Part shown: piece after piece, positions 1 to 8,229 of the stretch
How the letters are laid out: the number at the start of each line of letters is the position of its first letter
Numbering within the stretch: position 1 is the first letter of the stretch
Origin: Acinetobacter calcoaceticus
Lineage (GTDB): Bacteria; Pseudomonadota; Gammaproteobacteria; Pseudomonadales; Moraxellaceae
Assembly: GCF_900520355.1 (NCBI RefSeq)
Contig: NZ_LS999521.1
Span: forward strand, 1,922,001-1,986,000
Direction of reading: 5' to 3'
DNA: 64,000 nucleotides
Notes under the pieces: model-generated
The model's input: the letters and a program-made list of their open reading frames with translations, nothing else
Database searches by the model: none
Told to the model about the DNA's origin: nothing
Program-made: the position numbers and the translations under genes

Positions 1-2
1 AA

Positions 3-2426
3 TTAGATACCGATTTTTCAAATATTTATGAAAAAATAAATAAAATTAAAGAATTACAACCCGATGCTGTTTGCATCATTAAATGTAAAGAATTTCATGA
101 TATAGAATTATTTTTTTCAAAATTTAAAGAATTATATAGAACTGCCGCAATTCATGATCAATTTAAAGATAAAGAAATTGAAAATATTTATCGTGATGTT
201 CCTGCAAATTTAGCAGAATTGAATTATGAAGTTTTAATTCATCAGAGAAAATTAGATGAGGGTATTGATATACCTGAGGCTAAAATTTTGATCTTAACCT
301 ATCCTGTAGGTAGTGGAAAAGAGTTAGTACAAACTATCGGGCGGGTAGTAAGAATATATCAAAACTATCAGCCAACAGTGTTTGAAATATCAACTCAAAG
401 TAATAATAATTTATGGGAAAATTATCAAGAATTTGATGAGTATATTTCCAATCCTGAATCAGCAGAACGCTTTTTAAATACTCTCGATACTGCTCTTCTA
501 GTAGAAAATTATTTAGATGTTTTTCCTGAACATAGCTATTTTGACTCTTGCTATCGGAAAAAATTTAATTTTAAAGAATTTAATCCCATTAATTCTTTAG
601 AAATTCCTCTCGCCTCAGTCTGTTTTTATAATAAATTGGCCAATTTTAGTTTGAATGACTGTATAGATAAGCTTTATTGGGAGTTCCAGAGAGAAGGTGC
701 ATTAACGAAATATGATAGTGAGTCAGGAGTAATTACATCTGTTTGTTTTAATAATTCTAAATTTCTCAAAGATAGTTTATTTTTTGAACCATCTTTAGAA
801 ATTATGATAATAAGAGAAATAGGAGATATTATTTCAATTTTTGATAGTAAAGGCAGAAAATTCAATAATAGAGAGGATCTTAAAATTGGCAGAGTTATTG
901 ATCTCGATAAATTGTTTAGTGTTGTAGCTAAAACAGAACAAACCCGAACAAAGCAGGCTAATACACGAGCACTTCAATTTAGCGAAAGTCGACCAGAAAG
1001 TATATCCCTAAAGAGTCGTGATCTAGAGGCGACTAACCATTCACAATCAAACTCCACGTATGCAGTTACAACTGCTGTAGTATCAAATATTAACGAAAAT
1101 GATAAAATTGACTCTTCTTTTTATTTAGGTGTAGGGTCTGGACGAATCTGTGATCAGAAAAAAAATAATTTCACTTATGAAGGTTTTATTGAGTGGCTAG
1201 ACCAAATAAATATAGCTTTTGTTAAAAATGGACAAGTAAGAAGCCGTTTTCTAAATTCTTTTGCACAGGCTATAGATGAAGCTCCTGAAGAAGAACCTAT
1301 AGCTTGTATATTAGATTTCTCAGATATTTTGGGTATCTTGGAAATTAGCTATAATGGTTTTAAACAGCAAATAGATAATACTTTCATTTATAAAAAATAT
1401 TCGAAAGGAATTTCTTTTTTTAATTTTTATTATTTAACTACTAATAAGTATACTGTTTACTTACCAACTTATAATTTAAAAAGCCTTATAACTTTTAGTT
1501 TTGATGATAAAAAAGAGCTTATAGCTCATTGTTATGATGATATAACTTTTTTTATTGATGGTTGTGAAGTAAAAATTAATGAATTTTTTAATAGGAAAAG
1601 TGTAAAATTATTATATAAAGATGGAACAAATTTTCTCAATGGATTATTTTACAAACACAAACTTCCTGTGGAAAAAGGTGAGCTAAATCATAGTATTATG
1701 AGTGGTGTAATTCCATTAGATTGTTTGTTAAATATTAATTTAACAGAAAAAGATGAAGATAATTTATCAATTGTTACTTTTGGAAATAATTCAATTTTTT
1801 ATTTAATTGATCAGATGTCTAATGTGCAAAATCCGAGTGTCAGTCTAAATAATTTAGGCCAATTTTTCGAACATTTACCAAATGTAGATCTAATGTTATG
1901 TACAGATATGGGGACTGAGCCAGCGGATTTTATTTTATCTTCAAAAGATAAGGTTGTATTCGTGCATGTTAAATGTGGAAAAAGTCCGAAATCACCTGAA
2001 TCCTCAGCAGGTGCAATATATGAAGTGGGAAGTCAAGCTCTAAAAAATCTACATTATTTATTAAATAGCAGCCCTTCACGTTATGCCAATATTACAAATA
2101 TTAAAGGGGCATGGCCTCGACCAAATGGTAACACTAAAGGAATATGTTTAAATAATCGTATTCGGTTATTTAATAAAAAATTTGATATGCATCATTCTTT
2201 AGATGATGTTATTGAAGTGATTGATGATCGTCGAAAAAATCCTTTGGTATCTAAAGAAATATGGTTGGTCATGGGTAATTCTTTTTCGTATAAGCATTTT
2301 AAGGATCAGTTAAGTAGCCCAAGTATGGCTTGTGCTGAAACAGTTCAAGCTTATCAACTTTTAGACACATGGTATAGCCAAACATCTAATCAGAATGTTG
2401 AAATGAAAATATTTGTTTCTCCATAA
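3..2426 (+). CDS. Superfamily 2 helicase with C-terminal nuclease-like domain (5' end outside window)
   Basis: The frame is open from base 3 with no convincing start, so the gene begins upstream and 807 residues are visible. Motif V (DEGIDIP, bases 255-275) and motif VI (QTIGRVVR, bases 330-353) of an SF2 helicase lie near the visible N-terminus, so the ATPase motifs I-III must lie outside. Near the C-terminus, bases 1900-1980 encode GTEPADF followed by VVFVHVK, and a downstream SQALKNL. This pattern resembles a PD-(D/E)XK fold with a QxxxN helix, but His replaces the usual acidic residue before the Lys. The middle (residues about 90-600) is not recognised. The gene is markedly AT-rich and stands alone in this window. 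Helicase-nuclease fusions of this kind are common in anti-phage islands; that role is inference. The TTG at 219 is only an internal codon. Confidence 0.75.
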   Translation, partial: LDTDFSNIYEKINKIKELQPDAVCIIKCKEFHDIELFFSKFKELYRTAAIHDQFKDKEIENIYRDVPANLAELNYEVLIHQRKLDEGIDIPEAKILILTYPVGSGKELVQTIGRVVRIYQNYQPTVFEISTQSNNNLWENYQEFDEYISNPESAERFLNTLDTALLVENYLDVFPEHSYFDSCYRKKFNFKEFNPINSLEIPLASVCFYNKLANFSLNDCIDKLYWEFQREGALTKYDSESGVITSVCFNNSKFLKDSLFFEPSLEIMIIREIGDIISIFDSKGRKFNNREDLKIGRVIDLDKLFSVVAKTEQTRTKQANTRALQFSESRPESISLKSRDLEATNHSQSNSTYAVTTAVVSNINENDKIDSSFYLGVGSGRICDQKKNNFTYEGFIEWLDQINIAFVKNGQVRSRFLNSFAQAIDEAPEEEPIACILDFSDILGILEISYNGFKQQIDNTFIYKKYSKGISFFNFYYLTTNKYTVYLPTYNLKSLITFSFDDKKELIAHCYDDITFFIDGCEVKINEFFNRKSVKLLYKDGTNFLNGLFYKHKLPVEKGELNHSIMSGVIPLDCLLNINLTEKDEDNLSIVTFGNNSIFYLIDQMSNVQNPSVSLNNLGQFFEHLPNVDLMLCTDMGTEPADFILSSKDKVVFVHVKCGKSPKSPESSAGAIYEVGSQALKNLHYLLNSSPSRYANITNIKGAWPRPNGNTKGICLNNRIRLFNKKFDMHHSLDDVIEVIDDRRKNPLVSKEIWLVMGNSFSYKHFKDQLSSPSMACAETVQAYQLLDTWYSQTSNQNVEMKIFVSP

Positions 2427-2456
2427 AGTATATTTTCATGGTGTAATGCTAAGCTC

Positions 2457-2505
2457 TAAAGGATAAATGGTCTACGGATGAAGTAGCCCGTTTATCTTTT
2501 ATTTT
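2457..2505 (+). terminator. Rho-independent terminator after the helicase gene
   Basis: A 13-bp stem (left arm 2458-2470, right arm 2488-2500, two G-U pairs) is followed by an A/T-rich run. It lies about 30 bases after the helicase stop codon. Confidence 0.6.
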
Positions 2506-2617
2506 AAAAATTTTTCTAAAATATATCGCTTCTGCTCTTACATACATTGGTAAACGCAGGAGAGCAGACATCTTTAATAAGATCTAATGAAATTTTATTC
2601 AAATAACTTTGAGAAGA

Positions 2618-2824
2618 ATGATGAAAAAGATTGAAATTTTAGAGGTAAATGAAATTGGTGATTATGAAGAAGGCCTATCGTTATTGTTAGAAGATTCTAT
2701 CAATAACGGAGCTTCAATAGGCTTCTTAGCTCCTATAGAAAAGAATGAGGTTTTAAATTATTGGCGTGAGGTCAACCATAAATTAGCAGGGAATGTCGCC
2801 TATGGATTGCTATTTAAGAAGTAA
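2618..2824 (+). pseudogene. Truncated GNAT-family N-acetyltransferase (N-terminal fragment)
   Basis: The 68 residues contain GASIGFLAPIEKNEVLNYW, which resembles the N-terminal segment of GNAT acetyltransferases (normally about 150-170 residues). The frame stops at AYGLLFKK, before the acetyl-CoA-binding motif A (R/QxxGxG/A), so the product should be inactive. ATG codons at 2618 and 2621 follow GAGAAG; an upstream TTG at 2609 is less likely. The 3' end overlaps the 3' end of the convergent exonuclease gene by 15 bases. A deletion probably removed the rest and joined the remnant to the exonuclease gene. Family assignment is from recalled similarity and is moderate. Confidence 0.55.
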
Positions 2825-3445
2825 GGATTGGGCAGCTATATTTTTTAGGTATTTCGGTACTCTAGATATAGTAAGTTTATTAATGGTTAACAATAAATCT
2901 TGATCAATGCTATTGAAGCCATATGTGTGACAAATATTCGTACAAAGATAGTTGAATAATTGAGCCGTAACTTCAGCATCTGCTTCTGCACGATGAGCTG
3001 TGCCATTAAACTTAATGTTGAATAAGTCTGCCATTGCCCCAAGTCGATAACTGGGTTGATGAGGTAAAATACGGCGAGCAAGTTTCAAAGAACAAATGAG
3101 TCCATTGTGTGATGGATTTAACTCCTGTCGAATACTTTCTGCTTTTAGGAATTTCTCATCAAATCCTGCATTGTGAGCAAGTAAAGGATCTGTTCCAATA
3201 AAGTCCAATAGAGAAGGAATGACTTCTTCCACTAAAGGAGCATGATTAACCATATCTTGAGTAATACCAGTCAACTTTGTGATGTAGTATGGAATATTTA
3301 CACCACAGTTTATTAGTGAAACAAAACGTTCTGTGATTTCACCTTCTACAATACGTAAAGCCGCAACTTCTGTAATACGATCGCCAGCCTCAGGGCTGAC
3401 TCCTGTGGTCTCGAAATCAAGTACAATGATTGGCGAAACATTCAT
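2810..3445 (-). CDS. DnaQ-like 3'-5' exonuclease (DEDDh family)
   Basis: This 211-residue protein has the DEDDh exonuclease signature: Exo I at residues 10-13 (DFET), Exo II at HNAGFD (about residues 92-97), and Exo III at HRAEAD with its catalytic His and Asp (about residues 151-156). Such enzymes remove nucleotides from DNA or RNA 3' ends using two metal ions. It is shorter than the DNA polymerase III epsilon subunit, and I see no clamp-binding motif, so it is better read as a stand-alone DnaQ-family exonuclease. The ATG at 3445 follows AGAGAAAG. The gene is convergent with the acetyltransferase remnant. On its own strand it is preceded by a strongly structured intergenic stretch. Confidence 0.85.
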   Translation of the reverse strand: MNVSPIIVLDFETTGVSPEAGDRITEVAALRIVEGEITERFVSLINCGVNIPYYITKLTGITQDMVNHAPLVEEVIPSLLDFIGTDPLLAHNAGFDEKFLKAESIRQELNPSHNGLICSLKLARRILPHQPSYRLGAMADLFNIKFNGTAHRAEADAEVTAQLFNYLCTNICHTYGFNSIDQDLLLTINKLTISRVPKYLKNIAAQSLLLK

Positions 3446-3596
3446 AAAACGCTTTCTCTATTAGAAATTAGGTATTAAAAGCACAATACTTTTCATCATA
3501 ATAGCTTTAAGTCAAAGATAGCACTAAGTTAACTTATCTTAATATTCAAATTATATTAGTAAGTGATATGTTTAGCTGTTAGGTTATGCCGAGCAC

Positions 3597-3685
3597 AGCC
3601 CATTTACACGGGCTTATAAAGAGTGGTCGGGTAAAACGCCCCAATAAGCCCGAGAGGAAATGAATAACTGAGGGTAGAGCCTCTT
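3597..3685. other. Structured intergenic segment with competing hairpins
   Basis: AGCCC (3597-3601) can pair with GGGCT (3610-3614). The same GGGCT is the start of GGGCTTAT (3610-3617), which pairs perfectly with ATAAGCCC (3644-3651). A further stem is AGAGG (3653-3657) with CCTCT (3680-3684). Two of the pairings exclude each other. On the minus strand the segment lies 3' of the solute-binding gene and about 150 bases 5' of the exonuclease gene. It could be a 3' UTR structure, a leader or a small RNA. I do not recognise a known riboswitch family. Confidence 0.4.
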
Positions 3686-3714
3686 AAAATAAGATGTGCA
3701 TATGTTTTGAGTAT

Positions 3715-4710
3715 TCATTCATCGTTTAACGCACATTCAAAATTACTTGGGTTTTCTTTGCATCTCACTTTTTTCAAAAAGTTCATCATTTTAGGGTCGT
3801 AGATATCTGCCTTGGTTAGCTGTATTCGTGCCTCACGCATCATTTTCATATAATTTAATTGTTCATTTTTAGGAATATCCATCCAGTATTTTGAAGGAAT
3901 ATCACTTTCATATTTGGCAATAATCCCAAACGTTCTATTTAATTGGCTGGCTACCCAAGTTCGCGACTTTTGTCCAAAACCTGCTGGAAACTGGTCTTTA
4001 CGAATAATAAAATTTGCTGAAATTTGAGTTAAGGGAAAACGAATGATTGCTCCTTTGTCACCTAAACCTTTGTGTAGCTCAAAAGGTTTAAATGCCACAA
4101 TAGGAGCGGGCACAATATCAATTTCATGGTTATTAAACTTTGCACCGGCATTGGTGACGTCTACCGATACAGCCTGACCTCCGACATGTTGCACAAGCTT
4201 TGGTTGAGCTTCATCATATTTAAATACCCCAATTTTTTTACCGGCAGCTTTAGCGAGTGTATTGATACTTCTATCATTTACAAATAAATATGCAGGGCCA
4301 ATTGTGCCTAAACCTGCAATTTCGTAAGGACCTACCACCATGTTTTTTGCGGCCATTGGTGAGGATAAAAGCTTATAGGCATTAATTGCCGTTTTCATAT
4401 TTGTTAATGCGCCAACAGCATCTAAAGATCCTGTATATTTATTAAACTGACGGCCACGTAAGCCACTAATAATAGCGCCATCACATTTTCCGACTTTTAA
4501 ATCTTCAGCCGCAACGCGCTCATCAACATAGGCTTTTAAAGATAGATCTGCTCCCCAATTTTTGGCTTCAAGTGCATAATCTTTGGCTAGAGCGAAAGCA
4601 TCTCCCGATTTACCAATTGGGTCAAAAACACAGACGACTTGTTGTTTTGCATAAAGAGTTGTTGTTAAACATGTAATTGTAATAAATAAAATAATTTTAA
4701 AACGATCCAT
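3715..4710 (-). CDS. Putative periplasmic solute-binding protein
   Basis: This 331-residue protein has an N-terminal signal peptide (basic start, hydrophobic residues 5-20, cleavage likely after YA). The rest resembles the putative solute-binding proteins found in Acinetobacter and relatives, with a fold reminiscent of TRAP-type or amino-acid-binding receptors. There is a VVCVFDPIG segment directly after the signal and a SANFIIRKDQF segment near the C-terminal half. Two cysteines near the C-terminus may form a disulphide. No membrane partner genes are adjacent, so the ligand and transporter are unknown. The start ATG has only a weak ribosome binding site. It is transcribed away from the hip locus, which shares its upstream region. 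Confidence 0.65.
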   Translation of the reverse strand: MDRFKIILFITITCLTTTLYAKQQVVCVFDPIGKSGDAFALAKDYALEAKNWGADLSLKAYVDERVAAEDLKVGKCDGAIISGLRGRQFNKYTGSLDAVGALTNMKTAINAYKLLSSPMAAKNMVVGPYEIAGLGTIGPAYLFVNDRSINTLAKAAGKKIGVFKYDEAQPKLVQHVGGQAVSVDVTNAGAKFNNHEIDIVPAPIVAFKPFELHKGLGDKGAIIRFPLTQISANFIIRKDQFPAGFGQKSRTWVASQLNRTFGIIAKYESDIPSKYWMDIPKNEQLNYMKMMREARIQLTKADIYDPKMMNFLKKVRCKENPSNFECALNDE

Positions 4711-4845
4711 ATTTAGTTATCCATTATTTAAATTATAAAAATTATTTTATAAAGCTTGATTAGGTTAGATATGACATTTAAACAAAAATTTTAAAGGAAA
4801 AAGTCAAAAGACAGGTTTGCTATCTAATATCAGGCAATACGAAAA

Positions 4846-4945
4846 TGAGCAAATATTTGCGCAAAATTGAGATATTTAAATAAAAATGCGCAAATATATT
4901 CACAAAATCTTTTTTTTATAGTATTTTTGAGAAAATATTTGCGCA
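4846..4945. promoter_or_regulatory. Three 18-bp operator-like palindromes upstream of hipA
   Basis: TGAGCAAATATTTGCGCA (4846-4863), TGCGCAAATATATTCACA (4887-4904) and TGAGAAAATATTTGCGCA (4928-4945) are variants of one palindrome. Their starts are exactly 41 bp apart, about four helical turns, so all three would face the same side of the DNA. The last ends 9 bases before the hipA ATG. They are best explained as autoregulatory sites for the HipB-like protein (inference). Confidence 0.7.
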
Positions 4946-4954
4946 TTTACTGCC

Positions 4955-6286
4955 ATGAAAAAATTAACAATACAAGCCTTACTAGATAAAAACTGGGTAG
5001 ATATAGCAGATCTAAAACTGCTAGAACCTAAGTTGGGTTCAACGAGTGGCAGTGAATTAGAATATGAATTGGATTATGCAATTCAATATTTAGACAGACG
5101 AGATGAGCATGCCTGTAGTCTATCACTTCCTGTACAAATTCTTATAAAACATGAATCGAACACATGGTTTGGCTTTTTAGATGATATCGTGCCTTCTGGT
5201 GCTGCACGACGTTATTGGGTGAATTATCTAGATTTACAACGTTTAACCTATTCTGAGCAAGAAAGTATTTTGTTAGAAAAAGGGGGGATGGCGCCCGTGG
5301 GTAATTTACGAATTAAGGAAGCCTTGCCTCCTATAAATCCAGAATCAACCTTACACTTACGTTATTTTAGCAAGGAGGATGTGGCTGAGCGTAATATTGA
5401 TTTTCTGGAATATGCTCAGCAAATGGGTGCCATTAGTGGTGGTGCAACTGGCGCAGGCGGGGAAGCTCCCAAATTACTTATCCGAGTTTCACCAGAACAA
5501 AAAGTCTGGATTGATACCTATCAAGAAAATTTTGATCAGCCAGATCAACATTATTTAGTTAAGTTTCCGAGAAATAAACGTAGCGAGATCGATTGTGACA
5601 TTCTCAGAGCCGAATATTATTACTATCAGGTGCTCACTGAATTAGGTTTCAATACGATTGAAACAACCCAAATGAAGCTCATTGAAGGTACAAAGTATCC
5701 TTCTTTGTGGCTACCAAGATTTGATACAGAATGGCGTGATCAACAGTGGCATCGCCATGGCTTAGAGTCTGTTTACTCGGTATTAAATAAATCTTCTGGC
5801 AGTCATCTCAACCATTTTGAAGTAATTAATGATCTGTGTAGATTGCTGACTCGCATTGATCCCGATTTTGATGCACCACAATTCATCTGTGAGTGGCTAC
5901 AACGAGACTTACTCAATATTATTTTTGGTAATTCAGATAATCATGGTCGCAATACATCATTTCTAAAAAAATCTGGAAAGATTTCTCTTTCACCTATTTA
6001 CGATTTTGCACCTATGAAAGCTGATCCAGAAGTTGTGACCAGATCGACGACTTGGGGAAGTCCGTATGAAGAAGGCGGTGAATACCGTTGGGCTCAAATT
6101 ACTCAAAAACTTACGCCTTGGTGTGATCCTGATTTATCTCTAGGAACATTAAAGTCTTTGGCAATTAATCTGCTTGGGCTAAAACAACGATTGGTTGATA
6201 AAGGAGTACCGAAAAATATTATTGAAATGCCAGCGCTATCATTTGATTACATAGAAGCTAAATTGAAAAGATGGGAACTGCTATGA
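4955..6286 (+). CDS. hipA: HipA-family Ser/Thr kinase toxin
   Basis: This 443-residue protein has the HipA N-terminal subdomain followed by the kinase core. A glycine-rich GGATGAGGEAPK segment lies at about residues 160-175. A catalytic loop NSDNHGRN is at about residues 326-333, with the DxHxxN Asp and Asn present, and a metal-binding SPIYDFAP segment is at about 345-352. All key kinase residues look intact. HipA toxins phosphorylate aminoacyl-tRNA synthetases (GltX in E. coli) and arrest growth. Unusually, the toxin precedes the antitoxin, the reverse of E. coli hipBA. There is no clear Shine-Dalgarno before the ATG, and the last operator ends 9 bases upstream, so both transcription and translation start may be tightly limited. 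Confidence 0.88.
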   Translation: MKKLTIQALLDKNWVDIADLKLLEPKLGSTSGSELEYELDYAIQYLDRRDEHACSLSLPVQILIKHESNTWFGFLDDIVPSGAARRYWVNYLDLQRLTYSEQESILLEKGGMAPVGNLRIKEALPPINPESTLHLRYFSKEDVAERNIDFLEYAQQMGAISGGATGAGGEAPKLLIRVSPEQKVWIDTYQENFDQPDQHYLVKFPRNKRSEIDCDILRAEYYYYQVLTELGFNTIETTQMKLIEGTKYPSLWLPRFDTEWRDQQWHRHGLESVYSVLNKSSGSHLNHFEVINDLCRLLTRIDPDFDAPQFICEWLQRDLLNIIFGNSDNHGRNTSFLKKSGKISLSPIYDFAPMKADPEVVTRSTTWGSPYEEGGEYRWAQITQKLTPWCDPDLSLGTLKSLAINLLGLKQRLVDKGVPKNIIEMPALSFDYIEAKLKRWELL

Positions 6287-6591
6287 ATATAAAAAATCAG
6301 ACTCAAGATCGTCAGCAAGTTCTCATCGATTTATATAAACAATATTTATTGAGTGAGATTACGCTGGGACAATTGCTGTCGCATTTGCGAAAGAATGTAC
6401 TGGGTTTATCGCAAGAACAATATGCTGCTTTAGTCGGGATAAGTCGTCGAACATTAACTGATATTGAGCAGGACAAAGGTAAACTTACTCAATCAGTGTT
6501 AGATAAGGTGTTTAAGCCACTGGGTTTAAAAGCAGGTCTTGTACCTACGCATGAACATATTGTTGGCAAAATTATAAAGCCATCCGAGTGA
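6283..6591 (+). CDS. hipB: HipB-like antitoxin (XRE-family helix-turn-helix)
   Basis: The preferred start is the ATG at 6283, which overlaps the hipA stop codon (ATGA) and gives 102 residues with translational coupling; an in-frame ATG at 6271 is possible. An XRE helix-turn-helix spans about residues 36-75 (LRKNVLGLSQEQYAALVGIS then RRTLTDIEQ). An N-terminal extension of about 30 residues precedes it. It should bind HipA and the three upstream palindromes, neutralising the toxin and repressing the operon. Putting the antitoxin second means its synthesis depends on hipA translation. Confidence 0.85.
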   Translation: MNIKNQTQDRQQVLIDLYKQYLLSEITLGQLLSHLRKNVLGLSQEQYAALVGISRRTLTDIEQDKGKLTQSVLDKVFKPLGLKAGLVPTHEHIVGKIIKPSE

Positions 6592-6609
6592 GTGATTAAA
6601 TTAGTAAAC

Positions 6610-6633
6610 GTTCACAAGGGTACGCTTGTGAAC
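6610..6633 (+). terminator. Perfect 9-bp hairpin after hipB
   Basis: GTTCACAAG (6610-6618) pairs with CTTGTGAAC (6625-6633) across a 6-base loop, 18 bases after the hipB stop. There is no proper U-tract, so this is either a weak terminator or an RNA-stabilising hairpin. Confidence 0.4.
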
Positions 6634-6790
6634 AGTGTTCTGGTTCTTTCCAATAAATTTCAGTTGTTTTATTTTTTCTTTTAAAATTTGGAAATTTACC
6701 CAATAGATGTTCCTTTCATTCACAATGCGTTTGAATGAGCTTCACCGTTAAACAATAAAAAATATGCAAAAATTCTAGTCAGGCAAATCA

Positions 6791-6809
6791 CTAATTTGAA
6801 TGAAATTAG
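6791..6809. promoter_or_regulatory. Inverted repeat upstream of the MHS transporter
   Basis: CTAATTT GAATG AAATTAG is a perfect 7-bp inverted repeat 46 bases before the transporter ATG. It is a plausible operator. Another small repeat (CATTCA/TGAATG) lies about 60 bases further upstream. No regulator can be assigned from the sequence alone. Confidence 0.3.
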
Positions 6810-6855
6810 TAATAGGAATGCCATTTATTTTTTAATTTAAAGGATTGAAGTAGCC

Positions 6856-8154
6856 ATGACTAGCTTTTCAAATATTGAGTCTCAGTCACAGCAAGTTGTG
6901 CAGAAAGACATAAAAAAATCCTTAATTGCGAGTGGCATAGGCAATTTATTGGAATGGTATGATTGGACAATTTATGCTGTCGCTTCCGTATATATTGCTT
7001 CAGCATTATTTGATAAAACTGACCCAACATCAGCATTGTTAAATACATTAGCTGTCTTTGCTGTTGGCTTTGTTTCTAGGCCAATAGGTGGATTTGTATT
7101 TGGTCCACTTGCAAATAAATATGGCCGAAAAAATATTATGCTGGTCACGATGGTAATGATGGCTTTAGCAAGCTTAATGATTGCTTTTATTCCATCTTAT
7201 GAAGAGATTGGAGCATGGGCATCAGGTCTATTACTCATTGCTAGATTGGTTCAAGGTTTCGCTCATGGTGGAGAAACCGCAACCTCATATGCATATATTG
7301 CAGAAATTGCTCCACCCAAAAGACGTGGTTTATGGTCTAGCATGTCATTTTTTGCAGTGGGTGCTGGGTCATTATTAGCAACACTTTTTTTAGCATTACT
7401 CAATGTGACCTATACAGATCAACAAATGCACGAGTGGGCATGGCGAATTCCTTTTGCTATTGGTGGTGGGCTTGCATTTTTTGCAATTTATCTCCGTAGA
7501 AATATGATCGAAACACATATTGAAAAAAATAATGATCAAATGTCAGATGAGGTAAATTGGCCTTTTTCTAAAATTATGAAAGTCGGTATTAAGCTTTTCT
7601 TTTATGAGGCAGGTTCAACTTTAACCTTTTATACATGGGTCACTTGTGCAGCTATTTATGCAATCGGCATACAAAAAATGCCTGCAAAAGATGCTTTTAT
7701 GATGAGCTGTATTGCACAAGTAATTTATCTGATCTGTCTACCATTTCAAGGGCGGTTATCTGATTACATTGGAAGAAATAATAACTCTTTAATCACTTAC
7801 ATTGGTTCATCTTTATTGCTGTTCCCATTGTGGTCATTAATTAGTAATGAGCCTTGGACTTTGTTAGTTGCTCAAAGCATTGGGCTATTTACAATGGGTT
7901 TCTTGATGTCTTGCAAACCAGCAGCCATGTCAGAACAAATTCCAACAAAATATCGAACTAATTTTCTCGGCTTCTTCATGTCTTTGGCAGTAACCATTTT
8001 TGGTGGTACGGCTTCCTATGTGAATACTTGGCTTTACTCAATAGATAAAGGTTGGATTTTTAATGTTTATCTAATTGTGGTATCCATAATCGCTTCAATT
8101 GCAGTATTAACTTGGAAGAATAATAAAGGCATTGATTTAGATCAGGTTAAGTAA
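6856..8154 (+). CDS. MFS metabolite:H+ symporter (MHS family)
   Basis: This 432-residue protein has about 12 hydrophobic segments. It carries the MHS-family N-terminal signature GNLLEWYDWTIY (residues about 33-44) and the loop 2-3 motif GPLANKYGRKN (about residues 86-96). RLVQGFAHGGE (about 131-141) marks helix 4. MHS permeases import small organic acids or osmolytes such as alpha-ketoglutarate, citrate, proline or shikimate with protons. AAGGA lies 11 bases before the ATG. The neighbours (SDR, alcohol dehydrogenase, cupin, LysR regulator) suggest the substrate is a small oxygenated carbon source, which is inference. Confidence 0.85.
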   Translation: MTSFSNIESQSQQVVQKDIKKSLIASGIGNLLEWYDWTIYAVASVYIASALFDKTDPTSALLNTLAVFAVGFVSRPIGGFVFGPLANKYGRKNIMLVTMVMMALASLMIAFIPSYEEIGAWASGLLLIARLVQGFAHGGETATSYAYIAEIAPPKRRGLWSSMSFFAVGAGSLLATLFLALLNVTYTDQQMHEWAWRIPFAIGGGLAFFAIYLRRNMIETHIEKNNDQMSDEVNWPFSKIMKVGIKLFFYEAGSTLTFYTWVTCAAIYAIGIQKMPAKDAFMMSCIAQVIYLICLPFQGRLSDYIGRNNNSLITYIGSSLLLFPLWSLISNEPWTLLVAQSIGLFTMGFLMSCKPAAMSEQIPTKYRTNFLGFFMSLAVTIFGGTASYVNTWLYSIDKGWIFNVYLIVVSIIASIAVLTWKNNKGIDLDQVK

Positions 8155-8162
8155 AAACTTAA

Positions 8163-8197
8163 AAGCAAAGACCGAAATAGAGGTCTTTGCTTTTTTT
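8163..8197 (+). terminator. Terminator after the MHS transporter gene
   Basis: AAGCAAAGACC (8163-8173) pairs with GGTCTTTGCTT (8182-8192), followed by a run of T. It sits between the transporter and the SDR gene, so the SDR is either read through or has its own promoter in the 30-base gap. Confidence 0.8.
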
Positions 8198-8229
8198 ATG
8201 GAAATTTAAGAATATTTAACGGAGTTATA

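Noticed and set aside
3541..3700. Integron attC site or IS end, suggested by GTTAGGT and nearby inverted repeats
   Set aside because: Only one of the two inverted core sites is present and no integrase or transposase gene is near.
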